Source: Tenacibaculum todarodis (lineage in GTDB: Bacteria > Bacteroidota > Bacteroidia > Flavobacteriales > Flavobacteriaceae). Taken from it: a stretch of 64,000 nt of DNA. This document shows, in pieces, positions 23,392 to 32,700 of this stretch (positions are counted from its first letter, which is position 1; the number at the start of each line of letters is the position of its first letter). The stretch covers positions 987,001 through 1,051,000 of the forward strand of contig NZ_CP018155.1 of NCBI RefSeq assembly GCF_001889045.1. Direction: 5' to 3'. Under the pieces are notes generated by a model. It did no database searches. It saw only the letters and a program-made list of their open reading frames with translations, and had not been told where the DNA came from. The translations under genes and the position numbers were made by a program.

Positions 23392-24675
23392 TTAGGGAAT
23401 TTCTGAAACAAAACTTTTCATTTTTTTTCCTTCTGATAAGAGATTTTGGCTGTCTAAAATTACAAATTCTATATCTTTAGTAAAATATTTCTCTATTTCT
23501 TTTCTAAGTAATTCTACTTCAAATTTAAGCAGTTTTTGTTCAACTTTAAAGATTAATTTCCCTTTTTCTTTTTGAATAGCTTGATAATTAAGTTGAATGT
23601 TTTCTTTCTTATCTAAATTCTTAAAAATATAATAAAATGTAAAACTTGGATACACGTTTTCTTTACCATACACATCACTACCAATTCTACCGGTAACTTC
23701 TTCCAAAATTTGATGCTGCATACCACAATCGCATTTTTTTTCATTTGATGCTAATCGAATATAATCTCCTAATTTATATCTAATTATAGGGAATGACTGC
23801 ATTTGTAAATTTGTAACAATCAACTCGTTTCCAATCTCTTCAAGCAACACACCTTCCATATTTACATGCATGTTTCCAAACTTACATTCAAAAGCGATTA
23901 TACCAGACTCAGTTGCTCCATATTCACTAATCATTTTAACTCCAAATGCTTTTCTAATTTCAGTTTGATAAGAATCAAAAATCTTTTCTGAAGTACCTTT
24001 TACCATTTTAATTCCGCTAGGTTTAGGTATATTTTTTTGGTTAATTAATTTTGCAGCATGATAAATAGCCGATGAATATCCATGAATATAGGTTGCTTTA
24101 TCTAACTTTTTAACAAACTTATTAAAGGTTTCTTTTTCATAATTAAAAATGCGAAATCTATTTTGTAAATAATCTTTAAATGTTGTTTTAATTTTATCTT
24201 TAAATGAAAAATTAAATCCCCAGAAATATCCGTTTTTATCCCATGGATTAACGTTATACCAAGAATAACCTCGCATTACTGAAGCTCTATTAAAAGAATC
24301 TGCACTTTCTTCTCTGTTGAAAGACAAAGAATTGCCTGTACTTCCGGAAGTTATTGCTTTAAAACGTCTTTTGAACTTTTTATTAGTATGAATTTCTTTA
24401 TTAAATTTTAATACATCTTCCTTTTCTAAAACAGGTATTTTAGAAATATCTTTTAACGATTTAATATCTTGAGGCTTTAAATTATTAGTATCAAATAGTT
24501 TTTTATAATATTTAGATTGATAATAAGCAACCTCAATTAATTCTTTAAGTTTTTTAAATTGATATACTTCAAGTTCTTTTTTAGTCCATTTTTCTGAGTT
24601 CTTCAAAAAAACATACCATTCAGAAATTGATGGATTTCTATACTGTTGCCCTATTTTATAAAGCCATTTAAACAT
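23392..24675 (-). CDS. CapK/PaaK-like adenylate-forming enzyme
   Basis: 427 residues, phenylacetate-CoA ligase-like. The AMP-binding P-loop is TSGSTGNSLSF (about 109-119), with SEYGATESG (about 251-259) as the adenylate motif and KLGDYIRL near 307 as the conserved Gly-Asp motif. CKFGNMHVN and CDCGMQH supply cysteines that may bind zinc, as in related proteins. Such genes recur in capsule clusters under the name CapK; they probably activate a carboxylic acid for attachment to a sugar, but no reaction has been shown for this group to my knowledge. Directly adjacent to its neighbours on both sides. Confidence 0.8.
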   Translation of the reverse strand: MFKWLYKIGQQYRNPSISEWYVFLKNSEKWTKKELEVYQFKKLKELIEVAYYQSKYYKKLFDTNNLKPQDIKSLKDISKIPVLEKEDVLKFNKEIHTNKKFKRRFKAITSGSTGNSLSFNREESADSFNRASVMRGYSWYNVNPWDKNGYFWGFNFSFKDKIKTTFKDYLQNRFRIFNYEKETFNKFVKKLDKATYIHGYSSAIYHAAKLINQKNIPKPSGIKMVKGTSEKIFDSYQTEIRKAFGVKMISEYGATESGIIAFECKFGNMHVNMEGVLLEEIGNELIVTNLQMQSFPIIRYKLGDYIRLASNEKKCDCGMQHQILEEVTGRIGSDVYGKENVYPSFTFYYIFKNLDKKENIQLNYQAIQKEKGKLIFKVEQKLLKFEVELLRKEIEKYFTKDIEFVILDSQNLLSEGKKMKSFVSEIP

Positions 24676-25686
24676 TTATGATAGTATTTTTATCCATTCT
24701 TTTCTAACTTCTGTCCACGCAAAACTCTCTGCCTTTTTCCTTGCATTTATAGCAAGTTCTAAATTATTATCTTTTATTAAACTTATAATAGCATTCGCCA
24801 TCTGTTCAGGGTTATTTTTCTCAACCAAAATACCATCTACAGTATTATTAATTAAATATGGCAAACCACAAACATTTGTGCTAATAACAGGCAAACCTAA
24901 CGCCATTGCCTCCATTACACTTACTGGAGTATTGTCTACATTGGTAGTATTTATAAAAACATCAAATTCAGTAGATTTTTTATGCCATTCTTCTTTTGGT
25001 AAAACACCTGTAAATTCTATATTTTCTTCTAAATTATAGCTAGTTACTAATGCTTTTACTTGTTTAATTGAACCGTCTTTATCGGGTCCAACCATAGATA
25101 ATTTAACTTCTGGAAAAGTTAGTTTTAATATTTTTAAAACTTCTATTGCTAATTTAGGGTTATAAATTTTAGCAAAAGCTCTAACGTATAGTAATTTTGG
25201 TGTTAATTTTTTTCTTGACTTAAAATCATACTGCTCTATTTCTATGGGATTAGGAATAAATGCAACTTTATAATCCATTTTTTCAAATTCACTTTTTAAA
25301 TAATTTGAAGGTGCTATATTTTTATATGAATTGTTGAATAGTAGTTTTGATAAACTTGGAGATCTTTTTATTCTATGAGGAAGATTTCCTCCATGTAAAA
25401 TTGGTATGTACTTTAAGTTGAATAACCTTGCTAGTTGTGATGTGAAAAAAGCATAATAAAATGCTGAAGTACTAAATGTATCAATAAGAACATAATCTAC
25501 TTTACCGCTATATTTATAAACTGAAAAACACATGTTAATCAACCTTAAAAGTTGATTTTTTTTAGATGAGGATTTAACAATAGCATATCCTTCAGTAATT
25601 AATAAACTACTTAAGGTTTCCATAGCTGAATTGTATTTAGAATTTTTAGCTAAATCATTGCCTATATAAAGAATTGTGTTACTCAT
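24676..25686 (-). CDS. Family 4 glycosyltransferase
   Basis: 336 residues from the ATG at 25684-25686 (MSNTILYIGNDL); an in-frame start at 25701 would add five residues inside the upstream gene. GT-B fold. The acceptor half has YIPILHGGNLPHRIKR, and the C-terminal GT4 domain has LLYVRAFAKIYNPKLAIEVL and the donor-binding EAMALGLPVISTNVCGLPYLI (E-x7-E type motif). Retaining glycosyltransferase, donor not predictable. Overlaps the end of the O-antigen ligase gene by 8 nt. Confidence 0.85.
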   Translation of the reverse strand: MSNTILYIGNDLAKNSKYNSAMETLSSLLITEGYAIVKSSSKKNQLLRLINMCFSVYKYSGKVDYVLIDTFSTSAFYYAFFTSQLARLFNLKYIPILHGGNLPHRIKRSPSLSKLLFNNSYKNIAPSNYLKSEFEKMDYKVAFIPNPIEIEQYDFKSRKKLTPKLLYVRAFAKIYNPKLAIEVLKILKLTFPEVKLSMVGPDKDGSIKQVKALVTSYNLEENIEFTGVLPKEEWHKKSTEFDVFINTTNVDNTPVSVMEAMALGLPVISTNVCGLPYLINNTVDGILVEKNNPEQMANAIISLIKDNNLELAINARKKAESFAWTEVRKEWIKILS

Positions 25687-27001
25687 CATCTGTAATAACA
25701 ATTAAACTTAATGCGTAAATAAAGCTTGGAAAAGCAACTCTCATTGCGGAATGACTTATGGTTAAAAACCAAAATAATAAAAAGGAAGTTAAAAATGCTC
25801 TTTGAAAATTACTACTTTTCCGAATATGAAATAAAGGAGGTGTAAATAGAATAATTAAAATAATTACACCTATTAGACCATGCTCTTCTAACAATCTACT
25901 TATTTCATTATGCGACGCTAATGCAATCTTAATATCTAATGCTTCTCTACTATATTTACCATTACCTACTCCAATACCAAAGATTGGAGAATCATAAAAA
26001 TTCTGCAATTGTAGTGAAAGTATTTTTCCTCTACCAGATGTAATATCTTTTTGTCCACCAATAGCATTTTTACCCAAATATCTATTATTTATCATGCCTC
26101 CAGTTATACCAGAAGTATAAATCCAAATACCAACAGTAAATAAGAAAATTAATCCCGAATACTTTAGAACTGCTTTTCTTGTAAAATTATTATACAAGAA
26201 CATAAAACCCAAAAAGAGCATAATAGCTATAATACCTGTCAAAATACCTCCCCTTGAAAAAGTTAGCAAACCTCTATAGGTAAAGTATATCAAAATTATA
26301 GCATCTAAATATAAATACCCAGTAAGTTTGGCTTTTAAGAATAAAAAAACTGTAATGATAAAAATCCCTAAACCTAATATAGTTGCTACCTGGTTAGGTC
26401 CAAAACCACCAGATGTATAAAAGTTTGCATCGGTTCCAAAAACCAATTCACTTAAGTCTGGAGTTCTTAAATACATAAACGAAACCATAGATATAATGGG
26501 TAAAGTCATGTATTTTAAAGCATTTAAAAGTGTACTTATAGCTATTTTTTTATGATAAAAGTAAACAGAACAAATTCCTAGAAGGATAGGTCCACTTAAA
26601 TTAAAAACAATAGCTTTTCTTATGGATTCTCCAAACGGAACTTCAGTTAAAATTATACCTAGAAATAATAGCATTACATAGAATATATAAGAAACAGGAG
26701 CTGTTTTTTTTTCGTTTCCAAAAAACATTCCTAAGATTAAAAAAAGTGCAACTCCGTATTTACCTATTTCATAAACGACACTTCCGCCTGTCATTCTCAA
26801 AAAAACTTCAGCCCCAACTAGGTAAGAAGCAAGCATAAAAGCTTCTTCATTTCTATTTTTTGTTCTTAATAATATAAAAAAACCTGCTGCAACAATTACA
26901 ATATTATATAGCTTAGAAAAAGTTGAAAACGTAGCAAAAAAACCAATAACAATATGTATTATTAGTAGTGTAATTTCTGTATTTGTGATTCTTTTTAACA
27001 C
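25679..27001 (-). CDS. O-antigen ligase/polymerase (WaaL/Wzy-type membrane protein)
   Basis: 440 residues with about 11 hydrophobic helices. A large periplasmic loop (about 300-375) carries SPIFGIGVGNGKYSRE and LASHNEISRLLEEHGLIGV, the family Wzy_C pattern with the functional His and downstream Glu. WaaL ligates finished O-antigen to the lipid A core and Wzy polymerises repeat units; sequence does not separate them. Because the locus encodes an ABC exporter and no Wzx flippase, WaaL-like ligation is the more consistent reading, though a polymerase with a flippase elsewhere remains possible. Overlaps both neighbouring genes by a few bases. Confidence 0.85.
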   Translation of the reverse strand: MLKRITNTEITLLIIHIVIGFFATFSTFSKLYNIVIVAAGFFILLRTKNRNEEAFMLASYLVGAEVFLRMTGGSVVYEIGKYGVALFLILGMFFGNEKKTAPVSYIFYVMLLFLGIILTEVPFGESIRKAIVFNLSGPILLGICSVYFYHKKIAISTLLNALKYMTLPIISMVSFMYLRTPDLSELVFGTDANFYTSGGFGPNQVATILGLGIFIITVFLFLKAKLTGYLYLDAIILIYFTYRGLLTFSRGGILTGIIAIMLFLGFMFLYNNFTRKAVLKYSGLIFLFTVGIWIYTSGITGGMINNRYLGKNAIGGQKDITSGRGKILSLQLQNFYDSPIFGIGVGNGKYSREALDIKIALASHNEISRLLEEHGLIGVIILIILFTPPLFHIRKSSNFQRAFLTSFLLFWFLTISHSAMRVAFPSFIYALSLIVITDDE

Positions 27002-28065
27002 AAGTTTTTATAAATATTGATTAGTTGGGTTACAAAACTTTCTTTAGAAAATTCCTCTTTAACTTTTACATGTAGCCCATAAGATACTTTTTCTCTTAAT
27101 AAATTATCTGTAATTAATTTATTTAATTTTTCTGAGAAAAGGAGATAGTTTTCAGGTGTTACTATAGATTCTGAATTAATAACAACCTTATTAGATTCTC
27201 CAACGTTAGTAACTAAAACAGGTAATTTAGCTAAACCGTATTCCAATAAAGCAACTGGTAAACCTTCCGATTTAGATGATAACACTCCAATTGTAGCTTG
27301 AGCTAAAATGTTTTTTATATCTGATTTAGCATTGTACATAAAAATAGAATCGACTAATTTATTATCTATTATGAAATTTTGTATCGATTTAGAATATGAA
27401 TCGTTGTAAATTTTACCGACAAGATGCAATGTCCATACCGGATTTTTCTCTTGTACAATTTTAAATGCTTTTAATAAAGTTATATGGTCTTTTTGAGCTC
27501 TAAAACCAGCAACATGAACTATCCTTTTACCTTCTTCTCCTTTTAAATTAGTTAGCTTTTCTTCAGTGTTAAAAAAAGCAAAGTTATTTAACATAAGGTT
27601 TTTTTTAGCAAATAGGTTTTCTACTGCCCATTCTTTTAAGTTTACATTTACTGATATTATAACTTGAAAAAATCTTGAAAATACACTTAATGGAACTATT
27701 TTTCTATTTTCTAAAAACTCACTATTTCCATAATGATCGTGCCAAACAATCTTAACTTTAGGGTATAAGATTTTTACACAAAAAGCTATAAATGAAGATG
27801 TAGCGTGTGCATGAATAATTGAAATTTGATTTTTCTTAATATAGTTTTTCAATTTTAAAATAGCCTTAAAATCAAAAGTAGATTTCCTGTTTAAAAAAAT
27901 GTAATTTACGTTCTTAGAAACTTTATCTTTTAATAAGCCTTCTTTTCTAGTTACACATAAATGTGACTCTATGTCTTCTTTTGCTAATAAATTAGCAATA
28001 TTAACCGCCAAAACTTCTGCTCCGCCAATATCTAGAGAATCTATGAGTTGAATTGCTTTTATCAA
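26995..28065 (-). CDS. Family 4 glycosyltransferase
   Basis: 356 residues, GT-B fold. The N-terminus QLIDSLDIGGAEVLAVNIA has the glycine-rich GGAE motif of the GT4 family, followed by IHAHATSS and WHDHYGNSE. The C-terminal domain has VAGFRAQKDHITLLKAFKI and the donor motif SSKSEGLPVALLEYG (about 262-276). Predicted to be a peripheral inner-membrane enzyme adding a sugar with retention. Shares a 4-nt ATGA overlap with the propeller gene upstream and overlaps the ligase gene downstream by 7 nt. Confidence 0.87.
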   Translation of the reverse strand: MIKAIQLIDSLDIGGAEVLAVNIANLLAKEDIESHLCVTRKEGLLKDKVSKNVNYIFLNRKSTFDFKAILKLKNYIKKNQISIIHAHATSSFIAFCVKILYPKVKIVWHDHYGNSEFLENRKIVPLSVFSRFFQVIISVNVNLKEWAVENLFAKKNLMLNNFAFFNTEEKLTNLKGEEGKRIVHVAGFRAQKDHITLLKAFKIVQEKNPVWTLHLVGKIYNDSYSKSIQNFIIDNKLVDSIFMYNAKSDIKNILAQATIGVLSSKSEGLPVALLEYGLAKLPVLVTNVGESNKVVINSESIVTPENYLLFSEKLNKLITDNLLREKVSYGLHVKVKEEFSKESFVTQLINIYKNLC

Positions 28066-29057
28066 TTTAATAACCAGTTTTTAAAATCTAAAAAGTTCCA
28101 TTTTAAAGGGCCTCTAATATTCAACTTTTTTTTGTCATTTAACTTTTTATTTCCATCAAAAACATAATACCAATTATTTTCAACTTTTTGCATATCTATA
28201 TGATGCATTCCAAAATTAAATTCTTCTATAGTATCGTTTCTTTTTAAGAAAAAAGGTTCTACTCTTTTAAATGAATGCTTATTATTTTTATCAAAATCTA
28301 ATTCATACAAAGAAACTCCATAACCATAACCATGTGTTGAATTTTGTAAAGGAACAATTATTTTACCTTCATCATTTTTAATAATTCTTCCTCCAGGTCT
28401 AGCTTCCGTTCCTAAAGTTACAATTGGGTCTTTATGTAATTTCCAATTACCAAATAACGAATTAGATTGATACATAAACAAGTTTAAATTATCATCTGAT
28501 GCAACTAAGAAATTTAATGAATCTGATAAATATATAGACGGATCCTTTAATCTTACATTTTTAACCAAAGTATCTACAATTTGCCAATTATAAGGGAAAT
28601 TTAGTGCTTTGTATAACAGAACGTTATTTGCCGATTTTGTTTCTGGCAACATATAAAATTCATTTTTGTGCTTAAAAACATTCGGATAGGATAAATGAAA
28701 AGGCTCGTCTAAAACAGTTCCTTTGTAAGTATAATTAATTCCGTCTAATGAAGTTAACAAGGCAATTTCTGCATTGTCTGTTTTCTTTTGGTGTTCAAAA
28801 AAAAGGTAAAACATATCTTTTTCTTTGATGAAAAATGGATCTGCTAAAAAACGAGTATCAGGATTCTCTTTTTCTAATTTTTGGTACGAATATATTTTAG
28901 CATTTTCTAAAACATTTAAATCATTAAAATTCTTTGATGAAGAACCATAACCAACAGACCAACTGCCACCTTTATAGGAATAAAACGGAGTTCTATAATT
29001 AATTACCAACAAGAGCAATACAATTAACAGTACTAATATTTTAGTTAGTTTATTCAT
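28062..29057 (-). CDS. Membrane-anchored GINT1-like beta-propeller protein
   Basis: 331 residues. An N-terminal signal anchor (about 5-20, ILVLLIVLLLLVINY) and a region of repeated Asp-Pro blades: RFLADPFFIKEKDMFYLFFE near 75-94, SYPNVFKHKNEFYMLPET, LKDPSIYL, and a closing FGMHHIDMQKVENNWYYVFD. This pattern matches the five-bladed propeller of the glucosamine inositolphosphorylceramide transferase N-terminal family, related in fold to GH43 glycosidases. In bacteria these domains occur in polysaccharide clusters with glycosyl- or formyltransferases. Function is not established; binding or trimming of the glycan on the periplasmic side is a guess from fold and topology. Confidence 0.68.
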   Translation of the reverse strand: MNKLTKILVLLIVLLLLVINYRTPFYSYKGGSWSVGYGSSSKNFNDLNVLENAKIYSYQKLEKENPDTRFLADPFFIKEKDMFYLFFEHQKKTDNAEIALLTSLDGINYTYKGTVLDEPFHLSYPNVFKHKNEFYMLPETKSANNVLLYKALNFPYNWQIVDTLVKNVRLKDPSIYLSDSLNFLVASDDNLNLFMYQSNSLFGNWKLHKDPIVTLGTEARPGGRIIKNDEGKIIVPLQNSTHGYGYGVSLYELDFDKNNKHSFKRVEPFFLKRNDTIEEFNFGMHHIDMQKVENNWYYVFDGNKKLNDKKKLNIRGPLKWNFLDFKNWLLN

Positions 29058-30171
29058 CCAATAATAATTTATGAATACTAGTAGAAAACAACTCTAATGT
29101 ATATTTTTGAGACCATTTTCTAGCTTCTTCAACTTTAAACTGGTACGCTGTTTTATTCTTTATTAATTCTTTAATTTTTGAAACTATTAAATTTACATCA
29201 CTTTCAACTAAAACGCCTCTATTTCCATAATCTAACATAAAAGGCACACAAGAAACTGGAGACGAAATTGGTAAACAACTCCAAAACATAGCTTCTGCAA
29301 CTACTTTTGGCCAACCTTCAGACTTTGATATAAAAAGAAGAAAGTGCGCTTGCTTATAAGCACCTTTTACTTCTTCTTTAGGTTTGTTTCCATGTAAAAA
29401 AACCGTATTAGCAAGCAATTTGTTTTCAATATATTTTTTTACAGTCTTAAATTCGTCTCCAAAACCATACATATTTAACTTTACATTAAACCCTTCATTT
29501 TTTAATATTTCAATTACTTTTACACTTAATAATGGCTGTTTCCCTTTACTAAATGCACCAACATATATAAAGTTAATTTTGTTATTTAGATTTTTCTCTT
29601 GAAGTTTTACAATTTCATTTTCGCTATAAGAAGCAGTAAAAAAAGGAAGTATATTTTTTGATTGATGCTCCCATTCTCCATATACTAAAACTTTACAGTT
29701 TCTAGTTAAAAAAGTATTCGATAGTATCCATTTTTGAAGACGATAACTTAAAGGCTGTTTGCTCTTTGGATCCCAATTACCTGCATATTTTGCTGTTTTA
29801 GGTTTATTTGAAAAAAATATCTGGACAAAACAACCTAACAAACCTATATTCCCTGGACAACGTAAATGAATGTGATCTGCTTTTTTCATAACTGAAAAAA
29901 TTTTAAATAAAATACCAGGAATTACAATCAAAGATTTTAATATATTTTTGACAGAAGTTATATCAAAAATGGGTATTTCTTCAAACTTTATGTTAGAATG
30001 ATGATAAGTTGATTCAATTGGGTTTACTTTTTTTGAAGATTTTGGAGCAACTAAAATAATTTCATCTACATATTTTCCCCATAAGTTCATTTCTCTAACA
30101 TAAGGTTCATAAGCAAAATATTTTTCATTTTGCTTTTTATGTAAAACATGTGTAATTATGGCAAATTTCAT
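29050..30171 (-). CDS. Family 4 glycosyltransferase
   Basis: 373 residues, GT-B fold. The N-terminal half has IHLRCPGNIGLLGC and KYAGNWDP, a pattern seen in several polysaccharide GT4 enzymes. The C-terminal domain has INFIYVGAFSKGKQPLLSV, then FLHGNKPKEEV and the donor-site stretch ISKSEGWPKVVAEAMFW with both conserved glutamates. No membrane helix. It overlaps the propeller gene by 8 nt at its 3' end and the upstream GT2 gene by one base, so coupling is tight. Donor and acceptor unknown. Confidence 0.87.
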   Translation of the reverse strand: MKFAIITHVLHKKQNEKYFAYEPYVREMNLWGKYVDEIILVAPKSSKKVNPIESTYHHSNIKFEEIPIFDITSVKNILKSLIVIPGILFKIFSVMKKADHIHLRCPGNIGLLGCFVQIFFSNKPKTAKYAGNWDPKSKQPLSYRLQKWILSNTFLTRNCKVLVYGEWEHQSKNILPFFTASYSENEIVKLQEKNLNNKINFIYVGAFSKGKQPLLSVKVIEILKNEGFNVKLNMYGFGDEFKTVKKYIENKLLANTVFLHGNKPKEEVKGAYKQAHFLLFISKSEGWPKVVAEAMFWSCLPISSPVSCVPFMLDYGNRGVLVESDVNLIVSKIKELIKNKTAYQFKVEEARKWSQKYTLELFSTSIHKLLLDE

Positions 30172-31163
30172 TATTTAACTTTAGGCTTATTAAAAATTAA
30201 ACTGAACCAACCTACTACTCTACCTAAAGTTTCAGTAAAAGCTTCTTTTTTTTCTGAAGTTGTAACTATGTTTGAAGCTCTTATTACTGTTAAAACTAAA
30301 GAGGTTAAATTCCATTTTAAACGAGCATTTAAAGTCGGTTTTGGGTATTTTACATGCCAAACATACCAGCCGTTTCTAATGACCATTTTACCATACTTAA
30401 ATTTATTTGGTCTTCCTTCTGTTGCATGATGATGTTCAACTTTTGCATTTGTATTCAAATATATTTTACCTTTTTTAGCTAAACGTAAAGAAAAATCGGC
30501 ATCTTCATACAAACCATAACCTTCAAAATAAGTTGAGAAACTCATTTTAGAAAAAATTTCTTTTCTGTAGGATGAAATTCCTCCCATAATTTGTTCTATT
30601 TCATACGTTTTTCCTGAAGGCGGTAAAAAACTTACCGAACGACCATGAGAAAACGTTGGCATAAAACCAGGCAAAGTATTATCTAACAAACCTAACTTAT
30701 TTCTAAGCTTAAACCTGCTACTTTCTTTTCTTGCAAAACCATCAAAAACATAATACTTATTAGATAAATTGGAAACATTTTTATTCCATACTATTTCATT
30801 AGTTGCATAACCGCCAACAGCCATAGCATTTGGAAACTTGGTATATGTTTTTATCAATTCTTCAAAATAATTGGAATCAAGAACAATATCATCATCCAAA
30901 AAACAAATAATTTCTGAATGCTCAGCAACTTTAGATATTCCAAAATTACGTTGCTTGGTTAATCCTCTTTGTTCTTCTTCAACTAGAAAATAGTTAAGAT
31001 TTTTAAATGATTTACTTAAAAATAATTCTTGTGTATTTGTATCAACAGAACCATCAACAATAATTATCTCGTCTGGATATAAAGTTTGTTCCTTTACAGA
31101 GTTTAGCAATGTTACAATTGCTTTTGGACGCATATATGTGCAAACTATTAAACTAAACTTCAT
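30171..31163 (-). CDS. Family 2 glycosyltransferase
   Basis: 330 residues, GT-A fold. It begins FSLIVCTYMRPKAIVTLL, with IIVDGSVDTNTQE near 35-47 and CFLDDDIVLD (about 88-97) as the DDD metal/nucleotide motif. Further on, YEDADFSLRLAKKG (about 220-233) is the conserved acidic ED motif that supplies the catalytic base. The His-rich VEHHHATEGR after it is typical of this subgroup. Inverting enzyme, sugar unknown. Its start overlaps the end of the 515-residue gene by 11 nt. Confidence 0.87.
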   Translation of the reverse strand: MKFSLIVCTYMRPKAIVTLLNSVKEQTLYPDEIIIVDGSVDTNTQELFLSKSFKNLNYFLVEEEQRGLTKQRNFGISKVAEHSEIICFLDDDIVLDSNYFEELIKTYTKFPNAMAVGGYATNEIVWNKNVSNLSNKYYVFDGFARKESSRFKLRNKLGLLDNTLPGFMPTFSHGRSVSFLPPSGKTYEIEQIMGGISSYRKEIFSKMSFSTYFEGYGLYEDADFSLRLAKKGKIYLNTNAKVEHHHATEGRPNKFKYGKMVIRNGWYVWHVKYPKPTLNARLKWNLTSLVLTVIRASNIVTTSEKKEAFTETLGRVVGWFSLIFNKPKVK

Positions 31164-32700
31164 TCTTTAATAGTTTTTGAGCCCAATTAACACTTAAATT
31201 CCACTTTCTAATTATAGAGTGAAAATATTTAACAGGATTTTTTATTGATTGTGATTTATAAAATTTAATAAACAAATTTGTTTTGTAACCTTGTTGTTGT
31301 TCTTTTGTTAAATGTTTTAAATTATAAGCCATTACAGTTGGTGATGGTTTTGGTTTATCGCTTTCCCAAGCTAAAATTGGCTTATGTCTAAAACCACCTA
31401 TTGGTGCTTTTAAGTGGAGCATTTTAACGGATGGAATATCTAAAATTTCTGCTCCTAAATTACGTAATTGCATCCCAAAATCGGCGTCTTCTCCGTAACC
31501 AAACTCGTGTTCTTTTTTAAAACTACATTTTTTTACAAAAGAAGATTTTACAAGACTTGTTCCTGAACCAAACGTTGTTGCTAAAGTTGTTGTTAAAACA
31601 TCTGGTTTCTGTCCTTTTTGTAAGCATGAAAACACAATGCCATCTGGTTGAGATTGGTTAAATTCTTGAAATGATCTTTCAAGTAAATCATTTTTAAAAC
31701 GAATATCATCATCTGCAAAAAACACAAAATTAGAAGTTACCTTACACAATCCAATATTACGAGCATTACAAGCTCCTAATTGATGTGTAAAGGTATGATC
31801 TATTTCAAAATTCCACTTATCCTTTAAATAATCTAAACTAGAAACTGCTGTTGTATCAGGGTTTTGTTCAACAATAATAACTTTTTTTGGTAAAAATGTT
31901 TGCTTATTTAAATCTAACAAAACATCTTTCAAATATTTTTCTCTTCCTAAAGTTGGAATTAAAACATCAACTGAAAAATCATTTTTATTAATTTTAACTT
32001 TATTAGATTGAATTTTTATATCATCGAAACTAAGCTCATTTGGGGTTATTAATTTGATGAAAAAACTTGATATAAATGAAACAATTGGGAACATTTTTTC
32101 ATACACAATCAAATTAAAAAAAAGTAAAAACAACCACCTAGTTTTATAACAGCTTTTAACAAATGAAAACAACTCTTTAAGTGTAACTTTTTCTGATAAA
32201 TTATCAGATGACTCTTGATTTTTATCAATTAATAAATTAGGTTCAGAAGCACAAATTAACCCTTTCTGAATTCCTTGTTTTGCTACTACATTTAAAAATA
32301 GTTTAAATGATTTATAATTTCTTAAACCCTTATATTTATTAAGAACTGAACTGTTAATTCCTCCAACATTGGTAGACATAAACCAAGTTGAAAAACGTAC
32401 ATTCTTTTTAACATTTATAAAAACACTTTGCTCAACATAACCTATTTTAGAATTAAAAACTACATCAGGAACTGCATAAGAAGCCATTATTAAATTATGG
32501 TGAAAAACAGTGTTTAAAACAGCTTTATTTAAGTTGCTCTTTAATTCTAAATTACACCAAATAATAAATTTATTTGTATGTAAATTACTTAATAAGAACA
32601 TAGTTTCTACAATGCTTTCCGTTACAACAGAAATTGTAGTATTCGATTCTAAATCTAGAATCTCTTTAACCTTATTTTTATGATGATATATAATTATCAT
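31153..32700 (-). CDS. Two-part protein: unassigned N-terminal domain plus family 2 glycosyltransferase
   Basis: 515 residues, about 200 more than a usual single-domain GT2. The C-terminal 270 residues are a clear GT-A enzyme: VDVLIPTLGREKYLKDVL near 247-264, GACNARNIGL, FFADDDIRF as the metal motif and GYGEDADFGMQLRNLG as the catalytic acidic motif. The first 240 residues have no family I recognise; parts (TNKFIIWCNLELK, FSTWFMSTNVGGIN) could be a degenerate second sugar-nucleotide fold or an acceptor-binding module. A hydrophobic stretch near 190-215 may sit on the membrane. Directly adjacent to the GT4 gene upstream. Confidence 0.8.
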   Translation of the reverse strand: MIIIYHHKNKVKEILDLESNTTISVVTESIVETMFLLSNLHTNKFIIWCNLELKSNLNKAVLNTVFHHNLIMASYAVPDVVFNSKIGYVEQSVFINVKKNVRFSTWFMSTNVGGINSSVLNKYKGLRNYKSFKLFLNVVAKQGIQKGLICASEPNLLIDKNQESSDNLSEKVTLKELFSFVKSCYKTRWLFLLFFNLIVYEKMFPIVSFISSFFIKLITPNELSFDDIKIQSNKVKINKNDFSVDVLIPTLGREKYLKDVLLDLNKQTFLPKKVIIVEQNPDTTAVSSLDYLKDKWNFEIDHTFTHQLGACNARNIGLCKVTSNFVFFADDDIRFKNDLLERSFQEFNQSQPDGIVFSCLQKGQKPDVLTTTLATTFGSGTSLVKSSFVKKCSFKKEHEFGYGEDADFGMQLRNLGAEILDIPSVKMLHLKAPIGGFRHKPILAWESDKPKPSPTVMAYNLKHLTKEQQQGYKTNLFIKFYKSQSIKNPVKYFHSIIRKWNLSVNWAQKLLKNEV

